This document shows, piece by piece, positions 1 to 7,922 of a stretch of 64,000 nucleotides of DNA. A program made the translations under genes and the position numbers. The notes below the pieces were generated by a model that saw only the letters and a list, made by a program, of their open reading frames with translations, was not told where the DNA came from and did no database searches. The first letter of the stretch is position 1; every line of letters begins with the position of its first letter. The DNA is from Ruminococcus sp. (GTDB taxonomy: Bacteria; Bacillota; Clostridia; Oscillospirales; Ruminococcaceae): positions 54,829-118,828 of the forward strand of contig JAKSQV010000001.1 in assembly GCA_024403935.1 (NCBI GenBank), written 5' to 3'.

Positions 1-752
1 GTGTTCTTATTCATGCCGCATGCACAGTAGATAACGATTTTGGACCAATTATCGGAAACGAGCAGATCGAGATCGCTAAGCAGTTTGATAAATTCATCTA
101 TCGTTATGCAATGACAGAAAATGTGCGTAAGGTTATACTCTTAAGCACTGCTCAGGTGTATGATTATCCGAAGACGCGTGAACCGCTCAGAGAGGATGCT
201 GACATCAAAACCGATACGAATTATGCAACGCTCAAGTATAATTCCGAAAAGGCTCTTATCTCAGAAATGCAGCATCATAAAGAGGTAATGTGCTGCATCA
301 CGAGAGTTGCTCCTGTGTATACTCTCACCTATCCGGACAACCTTGAGGCGAAGATAACCGATCCCAAGGACGGAAGCAAGTTTGTATTCGGAAAAGGACA
401 GTACGGATTCCAGCTCTGCTGTGTTCATAATCTGGTAGACTTTATCCTCAACTTTGTAAAGAAAGCCGAAGATATGAAGGATGCAGGCATCTATAATATC
501 AGCGATCAGGAGCTTATTACTGCTGCGGATATTATTTCTTTCCTGCGTGAGCATCACCACCTTGGTGCAGTTGTTCAGAAATCAAGCGTTGGTGCGATCT
601 CAAAGCTGAAGGGCATATTTGGCGGCAGCAAGGATGAAAAGACCAATTATCGCTATCTCGATATATCTAAGCTCGATTACAATAATATGCTCGATACAAC
701 CAGAGCATCGAAGCTTACAAGCTTCCGCTGGGACATACACAACACAAAGTAA
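1..752 (+). CDS. NAD-dependent epimerase/dehydratase family protein, 5'-truncated
   Basis: The reading frame is already open at base 3 and runs to TAA at 750-752, so the N-terminus (including the Rossmann GxxGxxG loop) lies upstream of the window. About 249 residues are visible. An HAA turn near the start, an STAQVY strand and the YATLK segment (YxxxK, catalytic Tyr and Lys) mark an extended short-chain dehydrogenase/reductase. Such proteins typically act on nucleotide sugars in the cytoplasm. The C-terminal part (ISDQELITAADII) fits the substrate-binding half of the family. The exact substrate cannot be told from this fragment. An internal ATG at 111 is not the true start, because homology to the family continues upstream of it. 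A strong terminator follows. Confidence 0.75.
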   Translation, partial: VLIHAACTVDNDFGPIIGNEQIEIAKQFDKFIYRYAMTENVRKVILLSTAQVYDYPKTREPLREDADIKTDTNYATLKYNSEKALISEMQHHKEVMCCITRVAPVYTLTYPDNLEAKITDPKDGSKFVFGKGQYGFQLCCVHNLVDFILNFVKKAEDMKDAGIYNISDQELITAADIISFLREHHHLGAVVQKSSVGAISKLKGIFGGSKDEKTNYRYLDISKLDYNNMLDTTRASKLTSFRWDIHNTK

Positions 753-802
753 AGCCGCTCCTGCATCAGGTCGGCATGCGATAAAGAACAAATATCGTAT
801 AG

Positions 803-838
803 AAAAGGCTGCTTAACAGTATTGTTAAGCAGCCTTTT
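803..838. terminator. bidirectional intrinsic terminator
   Basis: Perfect 16-bp inverted repeat (803-818 / 823-838) with a 4-nt loop, flanked by A-run and T-run arms. It sits between two convergent genes (epimerase on +, rqcP on -) and can serve both. Confidence 0.85.
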
Positions 839-861
839 GAATATCATGTGAAGCTTTCCGG

Positions 862-1104
862 TCATTCTATAACTGTGTAGTTATCGGCAGCATTTTCCTT
901 GGTGGCGTGTTCTGTCACGTTGAGCACTTTGACCTTCAGCGGTTTTGTGGCCATATTGATCTCAATGATGTCGCCGGTCTTTACGTCGTATGAAGCACGA
1001 GCGATTTTGCCGTTTACCACTATCTTCCCGGCATCGCAGGCTTCATTTGCAACGGTGCGCCTCTTTATGAGCCTTGTGACTTTAAGATACTTGTCGAGCC
1101 GCAT
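862..1104 (-). CDS. rqcP: RqcP/YabO-type S4 domain RNA-binding protein
   Basis: 80 aa. The N-terminal 60 residues form an S4 RNA-binding fold (starts MRLDKYLKVTRLIKRR, then GKIVVNG), as in Hsp15 and RqcP. In Bacillus, RqcP works with RqcH on stalled 50S subunits, helping to add C-terminal alanine tails to stuck nascent chains. Gene order supports the assignment over generic Hsp15: in Bacillus yabM-mazG(yabN)-yabO are adjacent, and here mazG, hup and this gene lie together with a yabM/SpoVB-type flippase a few kb away. A GAAAGGAG SD precedes the ATG. It lies downstream of the hup terminator, so it probably depends on read-through or on a promoter I cannot identify. Confidence 0.8.
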   Translation of the reverse strand: MRLDKYLKVTRLIKRRTVANEACDAGKIVVNGKIARASYDVKTGDIIEINMATKPLKVKVLNVTEHATKENAADNYTVIE

Positions 1105-1118
1105 TGCTTTCTCCTTTC

Positions 1119-1156
1119 AAAAAAACACGGGGCGAAAGGTGTACCCTCCGCCCCGT
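1119..1156 (-). terminator. terminator downstream of hup
   Basis: On the minus strand an 8-bp GC-rich stem (1149-1156 / 1127-1134) with a 14-nt loop is followed by a run of U (plus-strand A-run 1119-1125). It separates hup from rqcP and would make hup the more abundant product of the operon. Confidence 0.7.
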
Positions 1157-1164
1157 TTATATTC

Positions 1165-1464
1165 TTACTTCTTCTTCTTAGCAGCCTTCTTAGCGTTAAC
1201 AGCTTCCTTGAGGCCCTTACCAGCCTTGAAAGCGGGAGCGTTGCTGGGAGGACAAACCATCTTCTCCTTAGTTCTGGGGTTGATGCAGGTCTTCTTGCCT
1301 CTCTTGCGAACTTCGAATGTACCGAAGCCTGTGATAGCAACCTTGTCACCCTTTACGAGAGTCTCCTCGATAGCTGAGAGTGTAGCCTCGAGAGCAGCAG
1401 CAGCGTCCTTCTTTGTGCAGTTTGCTTTATCAGCGATTGAGTTAATGAGTTCTGTCTTAGTCAT
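1165..1464 (-). CDS. hup: HU-family DNA-binding protein
   Basis: 99 aa, close to the usual 90 aa of HU plus a lysine-rich tail (KKAAKKKK). The whole chain matches the HU/IHF fold: MTKTELINSIADKA at the N-terminus, the GFGTFEVRKR strand, and the NPRTKE start of the DNA-binding arm. HU is the main nucleoid protein that bends and compacts DNA. The start overlaps the mazG stop by 4 bp (ATGA), and a GGAGG SD lies just upstream within mazG, so translation is coupled. A terminator follows immediately. The CVCPP-type insertion in the arm is slightly unusual, but the family call is secure. Confidence 0.95.
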   Translation of the reverse strand: MTKTELINSIADKANCTKKDAAAALEATLSAIEETLVKGDKVAITGFGTFEVRKRGKKTCINPRTKEKMVCPPSNAPAFKAGKGLKEAVNAKKAAKKKK

Positions 1465-2276
1465 TTCTGTAATCCTCCATTAATAATTTTTTTAGCCTTG
1501 TCCCAGTAAATATCAAGCTCCTCGATAGGCAACTCCTTCATATCAAGGCCATCATCTGCGGTAAGCTGTTCTGTAACAGAGAACCTTTTGATGAACTTGT
1601 CTGTGGAAGCTTTGAGAGCGAGCTCGGCATCAACTCCGAGGTGACGTGCGGCATTGACGCACGAGAAGAGCAGATCGCCCATTTCCTCGTCAATATTCTG
1701 CTTGTCGCCTGATTCAACAGCTTTGACAAGCTCCGCCTTTTCACTGTCTATGCAAGCCATTGCGTCTTCGGCACAGCGGAAATCCATACCCGCGCGCATT
1801 GCACGTTTACCGACCTTCTGTGCCCGCATGAGCGACGGGAGAGACTTTGCGACCTGATTAAGTGTATCAGTGTAGGTCTCCTGCCCTTTTTCGTCCATTT
1901 TGATGGCATCCCAGTTCTTCAGCACCTCCGCTGTTGAATCGGCTTTGACTTCGCCGAAAACGTGGGGGTGACGGAGAATGAGCTTTTTGCATATCCCGTC
2001 GCAGACATCGTTGAAATCAAACGAGCCTGTTTCCTCCTCTATCCTGCTGTGAAAGACGACCTGCAACAGTACGTCGCCGAGTTCCTCCCTCAGCAGTGAG
2101 GTATCACCGAGATCGATAGCTTCTACAGCTTCGCAGGTCTCCTCGATAAAGTCACTTCTTATCGAACTGTGGGTCTGTTCCCTGTCCCAGGGACAGCCGC
2201 CCTCACCTCTCAGAAGCCGAACGATGTCGAGCAGATCGCTTATCGAGTAGTATTCTTTTTGCTGATATTCGACCAT
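1461..2276 (-). CDS. mazG: nucleoside triphosphate pyrophosphohydrolase MazG
   Basis: 271 aa, the length of two-domain MazG. The first domain carries GGCPWDREQTH and the metal-binding pair EETCEAVE...REELGDVLLQ (ExxE...ExxD). The second domain repeats it as EKAELVKAVE...EEMGDLLFS. MazG hydrolyses NTPs and dNTPs to monophosphates plus pyrophosphate, and is thought to clean the nucleotide pool and affect the stringent response. The ATG is 10 nt from an AGAGGAG SD. It is the first gene of its transcript (promoter 2295-2323) and is coupled to hup. The same mazG/rqcP linkage is seen in Bacillus (yabN-yabO). Confidence 0.93.
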   Translation of the reverse strand: MVEYQQKEYYSISDLLDIVRLLRGEGGCPWDREQTHSSIRSDFIEETCEAVEAIDLGDTSLLREELGDVLLQVVFHSRIEEETGSFDFNDVCDGICKKLILRHPHVFGEVKADSTAEVLKNWDAIKMDEKGQETYTDTLNQVAKSLPSLMRAQKVGKRAMRAGMDFRCAEDAMACIDSEKAELVKAVESGDKQNIDEEMGDLLFSCVNAARHLGVDAELALKASTDKFIKRFSVTEQLTADDGLDMKELPIEELDIYWDKAKKIINGGLQK

Positions 2277-2294
2277 GGGATTAGCACTCCTCTA

Positions 2295-2323
2295 ATAATA
2301 CCCCAAAACCTGCCAAAAATCAA
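2295..2323 (-). promoter_or_regulatory. sigma-A-type promoter for mazG-hup
   Basis: Minus-strand TTGATT, 17-nt spacer, TATTAT, about 20 bp upstream of the mazG ATG. It separates mazG-hup from the trpS transcript. No convincing terminator for trpS is visible in 2324-2422. Confidence 0.6.
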
Positions 2324-2422
2324 TATATTTCCCTAAAGTTTGTCGTATTTACAGAATATTGAGGTGTATTTTTATATGTTTTGTATAAAGAATCGGCGTG
2401 TTTAGGTGGTTTCAGGTCGATT

Positions 2423-3424
2423 TCAGAACGGCCTGTCCACAAATCCGACCTTATGATAGGCTTTTGAAACGATGCGTCCGGATATCTTCATTGCGCTTTC
2501 AGCGCCCTTTGTGTAGCACTCCTTGAGGAACGCCTTGTCGGAGATAAGACGGTCGAACTCGGAGCGTACAGGCTCAAGGTTATCTGCAACAGCCTCGCCG
2601 ACTGCGAGCTTGAAGTCGCCGTAGCCCTTTCCTGCAAATTCTGATTCGATAGCTGCATAGTCTTTGCCTGTTACGCAGGAATATATGGACATAAGGTTAT
2701 TGATACCGTCCTTGCCTTCGCGGTAAGCCACCTCTGCATCGCTGTCAGTGACGGCACGCTTGAACTTGCGGATGATAGTGTCCTTGTCATCGAGTATGAG
2801 TATGCAGGCGTTGGGGTTCTCATCGGACTTTGACATCTTCTTTGACGGATCCTGCAGTGACATAATCTTTGCACCGACCTCGGTGATGTACGGCTCAGGC
2901 ACTTTGAAGAAGTCGCCGTAACGCTGGTTGAAGCGCTGAGCGATATTTCTTGCAAGCTCAAGGTGCTGCTTCTGATCTACACCGACAGGCACGAGGTCAG
3001 CGTTGTAGGCGAGTATATCCGCAGCCATGAGCGAGGGATATGTGAAAAGGCCTGCATTTACGTCATCGGGGTGTTTCTGGCTCTTGTCCTTGAACTGTGT
3101 CATTCGTGAGAGCTCACCGAACTGCGTATTGCAGCAGAGCAGCCAGTTGAGGTCGTTGTGGGTATGAGCGTGGCTCTGAATGAAAAGTATCGACTTTTCG
3201 GGATCAAGTCCGCACGCCATCAGCAGAGCATAAGCCGCAAGAGTGTTCTGGCGGAGCTTTGCGGGATCCTGTTTTACGGTTATTGCGTGGAGATCGGCAA
3301 CGCAGTAGATGCAGTTATACTGCTCCTGAAGCGGTCCCCAGTTTCTTACAGCGCCGATGTAGTTGCCGAGGGTGAAGGTGCCGGTAGGCTGGATCGCGCT
3401 GAAAATGAGTTTCTTGTCGTCCAT
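2423..3424 (-). CDS. trpS: tryptophanyl-tRNA synthetase
   Basis: 333 aa, the normal length of bacterial TrpRS. The class I signature is present: PTGTFTLGNYIG at residues 13-24 (HIGH equivalent) and KMSKS at 196-200. The enzyme charges tRNA-Trp in the cytoplasm. An AAGGAG SD lies 8 nt before the ATG. It follows the 171-aa unknown gene by 12 bp and the aminotransferase further upstream, and most likely shares their promoter at 5363-5391. I see no T-box elements (no specifier loop, no TGGNACC antiterminator) directly before trpS. Control, if any, would come from the operon leader. Confidence 0.95.
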   Translation of the reverse strand: MDDKKLIFSAIQPTGTFTLGNYIGAVRNWGPLQEQYNCIYCVADLHAITVKQDPAKLRQNTLAAYALLMACGLDPEKSILFIQSHAHTHNDLNWLLCCNTQFGELSRMTQFKDKSQKHPDDVNAGLFTYPSLMAADILAYNADLVPVGVDQKQHLELARNIAQRFNQRYGDFFKVPEPYITEVGAKIMSLQDPSKKMSKSDENPNACILILDDKDTIIRKFKRAVTDSDAEVAYREGKDGINNLMSIYSCVTGKDYAAIESEFAGKGYGDFKLAVGEAVADNLEPVRSEFDRLISDKAFLKECYTKGAESAMKISGRIVSKAYHKVGFVDRPF

Positions 3425-3436
3425 GGCGTGTACTCC

Positions 3437-3952
3437 TTACTTGCCTGCCTTGCGGGCTTCCATATCGTCCTTGAGCTGGCAGTTTCTCAGCTCGCTGAGA
3501 ACACGCTGGTAGAGCACATAGACTGTACGCTTTTCGGGCTCTGTCTCGGGAATTAAACCGGGCTTGAACTCTACCTTGTATGTGCCGTTCTTGGTGAGGA
3601 GATAAACATTGTGTGTCTTGCCCTTGGGAAGGTCAAACTGCTTTGTCTTGGTTGCTTTGGGGACTATCTGTGCCGAATTGACCACAAGAGCGTTTGCAGC
3701 CTGAACAAGACTTCTGTATTTCTGAGATGCGCCTACATACTCTCCGCCGTTGTTGAAGTAGAGGTTTGCGGCACCATTGATGAAGCAGACCATAGTTGTG
3801 AGAATATTGTTGGGCATGGGAATATCGATAACAACGCCGTAAACGTCATTCTTGCCGAACTTCATCTCGAAGAATCCGGGCGGGAAGCTGAGAGCCTGAG
3901 CTCTTGTCATGAGGTATTTCTGTGTAACAGGGTATCTGTCTGTAATAGCCAT
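3437..3952 (-). CDS. conserved hypothetical protein, trpS operon
   Basis: 171 aa, not recognised. It begins MAITDRYPVTQKYLMTR with a good SD (GAAAGGAAA), has no signal peptide or membrane segment, and reads as a soluble mixed alpha/beta protein. There are glycine-rich turns in the middle (FINGAANLYFNNGG) and a charged, helix-forming C-terminus. Codon use and spacing (20 bp after the aminotransferase stop, 12 bp before trpS) leave little doubt that it is a real, co-transcribed gene. No catalytic motif is apparent. The position does not by itself suggest a function. Confidence 0.75.
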   Translation of the reverse strand: MAITDRYPVTQKYLMTRAQALSFPPGFFEMKFGKNDVYGVVIDIPMPNNILTTMVCFINGAANLYFNNGGEYVGASQKYRSLVQAANALVVNSAQIVPKATKTKQFDLPKGKTHNVYLLTKNGTYKVEFKPGLIPETEPEKRTVYVLYQRVLSELRNCQLKDDMEARKAGK

Positions 3953-3971
3953 TTTTGTATTTCCTTTCAGT

Positions 3972-5165
3972 TTAGTCGAGCATCTCGCGTGTCATGCGGG
4001 CAAGTATCTCCATGCCCTTTTTGATCTGCTCGTTTGTAGGTGTTGAATAGTTGAGACGGAATGAGTGGCTCACATCGTCTTCCTTGATGCTGAATGAGTT
4101 ACCGGGTACGACTGCTATCTTGTATTCCTGAACAGCCTTTGTGCAGAATGCGTTCATATCGCAGCTCTCAGGGAGCGTACACCAGATGAAAAGTCCTCCC
4201 TCGGGCTTGATATAGCTTATCTGCTTGGAGAAGCCGTCCTCGATGAAGCTGCACATGAGTTCGCACTTCTGTCTGTATATTTCGCGGAGCTTGTTGAAGT
4301 GAGCCTCGCGGTCAACAGTGGTCATGAAGCGGTGTGAAACGACCTGTGCCCAGATGTTTGAGTGAACATCCGATACCTGCTTGCAGACAACGATCTTCTG
4401 TATGATCGGGGCGGGAGCAGAAACGAATCCTGTTCTGAAGCCCGATGAAATGAGCTTTGAGAATGTGCTTGAGTAGATGACTCTGCCCTCGGTGTCGAGG
4501 CTTTTTATCGTAGGAACGTTCTCGCCTGCGAAGCGGAGCTCGCCGTACGGATCGTCCTCGAGTATTATGAAGTCATAGCGGCATGCGAGCTCGTATACAG
4601 CCTTGCGCTTTGCGAGCGACATTGTGCGGCCGGTCGGGTTCTGGAAGTTGGGGATGAGGTAGAGTATCTTGACGTTAGGCTGCGTTTTCAGTGCATCCTC
4701 AAGCTTTTCAAGGTTTATGCCGTCATCGTCCATATCCACGCCCACAAGATTGACGTTGTAGGAGCGGAAAGCGTTCAGCGAGCCGATGAAGCTCGGTGAT
4801 TCGCAGAGGAGAGTATCTCCCTCGTTGAGCAGCACCTTGCATGACAGCTCATTTGCCTGCTGACCGCCTGATGTAACGATGAGGTCGTCAAATTCGGGGT
4901 GGAAGCAGTTCTTGCTGCCGAGCCAGTCCTTGAGGAACTCGCGCAGAGGAGTGTATCCCTCGGTAACGCTGTATTGAAGAGCAAGGATAGGATCATCGCG
5001 CAGGAGCTCCGCAGAGATCTCAGCGATCCTTTCCTTCGGGAAAGCTTCGGGAGCGGGGTTGCCTGCCGCGAAAGAAATGACCTCAGGATCTGCCGTGAAT
5101 TTGAGGATCTCTCTGATAGCGGAGGCTTTCAGACTGCTTACCTTATCGGAAAACTTATATTCCAT
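3972..5165 (-). CDS. PLP-dependent class I/II aminotransferase (2-aminoadipate/MocR-like group)
   Basis: About 397 aa. Fold type I aminotransferase: NPTGR near residue 180, EDDPYGELRF with the PLP-ring-contacting Asp/Tyr, and the Schiff-base lysine in SSTFSKLISSGFR near residue 237. The protein resembles the LysN/YdcR group, which transfers amino groups between 2-oxoglutarate and aromatic, branched or aminoadipate substrates. It lacks the GntR-type HTH of MocR regulators, so it should be an enzyme. Start choice: an ATG at 5177 touches the SD (AAAGG at 5178-5182), while the ATG at 5165 lies about 12 nt away and is preferred. It is the first gene of the transcript containing the 171-aa gene and trpS. 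The substrate is not determinable. Confidence 0.88.
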   Translation of the reverse strand: MEYKFSDKVSSLKASAIREILKFTADPEVISFAAGNPAPEAFPKERIAEISAELLRDDPILALQYSVTEGYTPLREFLKDWLGSKNCFHPEFDDLIVTSGGQQANELSCKVLLNEGDTLLCESPSFIGSLNAFRSYNVNLVGVDMDDDGINLEKLEDALKTQPNVKILYLIPNFQNPTGRTMSLAKRKAVYELACRYDFIILEDDPYGELRFAGENVPTIKSLDTEGRVIYSSTFSKLISSGFRTGFVSAPAPIIQKIVVCKQVSDVHSNIWAQVVSHRFMTTVDREAHFNKLREIYRQKCELMCSFIEDGFSKQISYIKPEGGLFIWCTLPESCDMNAFCTKAVQEYKIAVVPGNSFSIKEDDVSHSFRLNYSTPTNEQIKKGMEILARMTREMLD

Positions 5166-5226
5166 TCTGATTTTCATCCTTTCAGATAGTATTTATCATA
5201 TTTGCCAATCCATATTAATGTCTGTG

Positions 5227-5350
5227 TTTTGCCCTTCAGGACAAAATGAGCTTGACATCAATAAATATGACGCGCGAATTCCCCGAATTATAAAGAATTT
5301 GCGCTCCCCGAACAAAGTTCGGGTCAGTAACCGCCGGTCAGCGGTTACTG
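5227..5350 (-). promoter_or_regulatory. structured 5' leader of the aminotransferase-trpS transcript
   Basis: Within the roughly 190-nt leader there are three hairpins in a row: 5325-5334/5341-5350 (perfect 10 bp, 6-nt loop), 5307-5313/5317-5323 (7 bp, 3-nt loop) and 5272-5281/5295-5304 (10 bp with one G.U pair). A weaker fourth lies at 5227-5246. None is followed by a U-tract, so simple intrinsic termination is not indicated. The rest of the 5166-5501 gap holds the promoter at 5363-5391. On the plus strand I see only an SD before the gene at 5502. Confidence 0.5.
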
Positions 5351-5362
5351 AGGACACATTAC

Positions 5363-5391
5363 ATTATAACATATATTGTCAAAAATTTCAA
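5363..5391 (-). promoter_or_regulatory. sigma-A promoter for aminotransferase operon
   Basis: Minus-strand TTGAAA (5386-5391), 17-nt spacer, consensus TATAAT (5363-5368). Predicted start near 5356, just before the first leader hairpin. Confidence 0.75.
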
Positions 5392-5501
5392 GACGCACGG
5401 GAAGAAAATTCCTCTCTGTAAAAACGGTGCGTATTACTTCCTGCTCATAAACTGTGTCGGTGCATCATATCCTGTAAGGAATACAGACAGGGGGCACGGC
5501 A

Positions 5502-7112
5502 ATGAAGAAGCAGAACGTACTGAAAGGTTCCATCATACTCATGATCTCGGCTGCGGCGTCAAAGGGCTTCGGTGCACTGTTCAAGATACCGCTGACAAAT
5601 CTGCTCGGTGGCGTTGGCATGAGCTATTTCAGCTGCGCTTACAGCCTTTTTCTTCCGATATATTCACTGACTGTGACGGGACTTTCATCAGCGGTTGCGC
5701 GAATGACCGCTCAGAGTGCCGCTCTCGGTATGTACAGCAACATCAGGCGCATACGGAGAACAGCATTGCTGATGTTCACGGGAGCAGGTCTTGTCGGGAG
5801 TGCGGCGGTGTGCCTGCTCGCATATCCGTTCAGCCTCCTCTCGACTGGAGGAGCAGAGGCTGTGCCTGCTCTGCTGATGATTGCTCCCGCTGTGCTGTTC
5901 GGGTGCGTGACAGCGGTGGAGCGCGGATGCTGTGAGGGCATGAGCAATATGTACCCGACTGCGTTCTCGCAGGCGGCAGAGGGCGCAATAAAGGTCGCGG
6001 CAGGACTGTGGCTGTGCGGATATGTCAATTCTCACGGGAGCAGGCTCATGGAATATTTCCCTGCTGTGACGGATATACGCGCGCTTTCTGCGGCGGCAGG
6101 GATACTCGGCGTATCGGTCTCGTCTTTCGGAGCTGTGCTGTTTTTTGCCGTGCTTGCAGCTTTTCGCCGCCCTCTCCGCGGAGGAGAGGAGCATCTCTGT
6201 CCACGCCGCGAGACAGCTCGCGAGCTTGCGGCGACAGCTCTGCCCGTGGGAGTAAGCTCCCTTGTGACGAATCTGACATCTCTTGTGGATATGTGGACGA
6301 TAACAGCCTGTATATCACACTTCGGCTGCGGCAGAGAGCTGCCTCCGTCAGTTGCCGCCGAGGATATACCGAATTTTGTATACGGCTCGTTTGCAGGAAT
6401 AGCACTGACGGTTTTCAACCTTGTGCCTTCGGTGACGAATATGCTCGGGAAGGGCGCACTCCCGTCAATAACGGCGGCGTGGGCGGAGCATGACCGAGCG
6501 GCTCTTGAAGCAGGTACGTTTCAGGCACTCGTGACAGCGGCTGTGATAGCTGTTCCGTCAGCGTTCGGACTCGGAACGCTTGCCCCCGGAGTGCTGCATC
6601 TTTTGTTCCCCTTACAGAACGATGAGGCGGAGATATGCATTTCCGCCCTGCGCCTTCTCATGCCGGGAATGGTCTGCCTGTGTCTGTCATTTCCCGTGTT
6701 CAGCCTTCTTCAGGCGGTCGGGAAGCCGTCCGCACCGCTGAAGATAATGCTCATGGGGACTGTACTGAAGCTTGTGGGCAATCTCGTGCTTGTGCCGCTT
6801 ATAGGAGCGGACGGAGCGGCTGTTTCGACCTCTGTATGCTATGCGGCGGTGCTGGCTGTATCACTTGCCGCATATATCCGTGCGGCAGGAGTTCCGCTGC
6901 CTGCCGCCGCGCTGGTCAAGGTGCTCTATGCAGGAACTATGTGCGGCGGAGCAGCTATCCTCACGAACGGGATATGCCGCCGCGCAGGTACATCTGAGCT
7001 TGCCGCTGTGACAGCCTCGGTCACAGCAGGTGCATTGATGTATTTGATATCACTCATACTTCTTTCGCTCGGGAAAATAAAAAAGGCGGCAATTCCCGAG
7101 AACTGCCGCTGA
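5502..7112 (+). CDS. SpoVB/MurJ-like polysaccharide (lipid) flippase, MOP superfamily
   Basis: 536 aa, almost entirely hydrophobic with about 14 membrane helices, the size of SpoVB/YabM/YtgP proteins. The N-terminus (LKGSIILMISAAASKGFGALFKIPLTNLLG) is the typical opening of this family, which moves undecaprenyl-linked sugars or lipid intermediates across the membrane. Family members serve spore cortex formation (SpoVB) or peptidoglycan and capsule export. In Bacillus the related yabM precedes mazG-yabO, so proximity to those genes here is a relic of the same neighbourhood, although on the opposite strand. An AGGGGG SD precedes the ATG. No clear sigma-A promoter is visible upstream. Whether it acts in sporulation cannot be read from sequence. 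Confidence 0.85.
   Translation: MKKQNVLKGSIILMISAAASKGFGALFKIPLTNLLGGVGMSYFSCAYSLFLPIYSLTVTGLSSAVARMTAQSAALGMYSNIRRIRRTALLMFTGAGLVGSAAVCLLAYPFSLLSTGGAEAVPALLMIAPAVLFGCVTAVERGCCEGMSNMYPTAFSQAAEGAIKVAAGLWLCGYVNSHGSRLMEYFPAVTDIRALSAAAGILGVSVSSFGAVLFFAVLAAFRRPLRGGEEHLCPRRETARELAATALPVGVSSLVTNLTSLVDMWTITACISHFGCGRELPPSVAAEDIPNFVYGSFAGIALTVFNLVPSVTNMLGKGALPSITAAWAEHDRAALEAGTFQALVTAAVIAVPSAFGLGTLAPGVLHLLFPLQNDEAEICISALRLLMPGMVCLCLSFPVFSLLQAVGKPSAPLKIMLMGTVLKLVGNLVLVPLIGADGAAVSTSVCYAAVLAVSLAAYIRAAGVPLPAAALVKVLYAGTMCGGAAILTNGICRRAGTSELAAVTASVTAGALMYLISLILLSLGKIKKAAIPENCR
7074..7109 (-). terminator. terminator of the minus-strand lipoprotein gene
   Basis: On the minus strand a 6-bp GC stem (7104-7109 / 7086-7091), extended by weaker pairs, is followed by CTTTTTTATTTT. 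It lies inside the 3' end of the convergent flippase gene. A longer AT-rich inverted repeat (7074-7087 / 7129-7139) could act on the plus strand. Confidence 0.65.
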
Positions 7113-7132
7113 CCTGCGAAGTGCAAAGGCCT

Positions 7133-7735
7133 TTATTTTGTTGAAGTCAGTACAAAGACATCGCTCTCTGCAACGTTGACCTTGATTACATCAGGAGTAT
7201 TGTTCGGGTCGTTCAGAGTCGGGAAGAAGCATACCGTGAAGTCCTTCACATCATCACCGACAGCAAAACCACCGACGATACCGTTGAACTGGCCACTTGC
7301 GGGAACGCTGAACGGGCTTGGAACATATCCGTCAAGATTGTTCGTAGCGTAGAGCTGGCTTCCGACATGGTAGTGTATTTCGCTTCCGTCACTGAGAAGG
7401 AGGTAGAAGTTGTTGAGTATGCTGAGGTCGTACTCCTTATCAGTAGTGTTGTCGATAGTGATGTCAAGGTAGAGGTAACGCTCATTCTTGTCGTTGTGAG
7501 TACCTGCATCAATGACTCTGTTGAGGGTGAAGCCTGTTTTGTTGGCACTTGCCTTCTCAGAGACAGCCGCACTGACTTCGTGGTCCGCACGTCCCTCGTT
7601 GTTGGTGTTTATCTCGACCTGCTGAGATTCTTTGGAAACAGACCTGCTGCTCGAATTGCTGTCGGAGCAGCCTGCCGCTGCGGTAAGTGCCATAGCCGCG
7701 CATAGTATCAATGCGGCGATTTTATATTTTCTCAT
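7133..7735 (-). CDS. secreted lipoprotein with DUF4352-like Ig-type domain
   Basis: 200 aa from the ATG at 7735, which has a GGAGG SD 9 nt upstream. The frame extends further upstream, but that extension has no SD. It has a lipoprotein signal peptide (RKYKIAALILC, then AAAGC) giving a lipidated Cys near residue 23. Then comes a Ser-rich linker and a beta-sandwich-like region (YLYLDITIDNTTDKEYDL, FNGIVGGFAV) resembling DUF4352/telokin-like domains of Bacillota surface lipoproteins. The function of that family is unknown and it is presumably anchored on the outer face of the membrane. Monocistronic: its own promoter (7790-7819) and terminator are present. Confidence 0.75.
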   Translation of the reverse strand: MRKYKIAALILCAAMALTAAAGCSDSNSSSRSVSKESQQVEINTNNEGRADHEVSAAVSEKASANKTGFTLNRVIDAGTHNDKNERYLYLDITIDNTTDKEYDLSILNNFYLLLSDGSEIHYHVGSQLYATNNLDGYVPSPFSVPASGQFNGIVGGFAVGDDVKDFTVCFFPTLNDPNNTPDVIKVNVAESDVFVLTSTK

Positions 7736-7789
7736 TGGTATGAGCCTCCGTTCAGAGTTGTAAATTAGGTGTGCACATAGTGCATCCTT

Positions 7790-7819
7790 AGTATACCACA
7801 ACCGAAGCGGTGCTGTCAA
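7790..7819 (-). promoter_or_regulatory. sigma-A promoter for the lipoprotein gene, with operator-like repeat
   Basis: Consensus TTGACA (7814-7819), 18-nt spacer, TATACT (7790-7795) on the minus strand. A TGCAC-ATA-GTGCA inverted repeat at 7772-7784 falls at the predicted start site, where a repressor could bind. No regulator is assigned. Confidence 0.75.
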
Positions 7820-7870
7820 GCATTCGCTGAACGGAAGCGGTCGGATAAAGCTGAGGATGGAAGTGCCTGT

Positions 7871-7903
7871 AAAAAGAAAACGGCTGCCAGAATGGGCAGC
7901 CGT
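7871..7903 (-). terminator. terminator of the ferredoxin gene
   Basis: 9-bp perfect stem (7895-7903 / 7880-7888) with a 6-nt loop, followed on the minus strand by TTTTCTTTTT. Confidence 0.85.
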
Positions 7904-7922
7904 CAGCTTTTCGTGTCGGAAA

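Noticed and set aside
899-1483. 194-aa plus-strand open frame over rqcP and hup
   Set aside because: It is a shadow of two clearly recognisable minus-strand genes.
5301-5350. Terminator for the minus-strand leader
   Set aside because: The hairpins are stable but none is followed by a U-run, so they are listed as leader structure, not as terminators.
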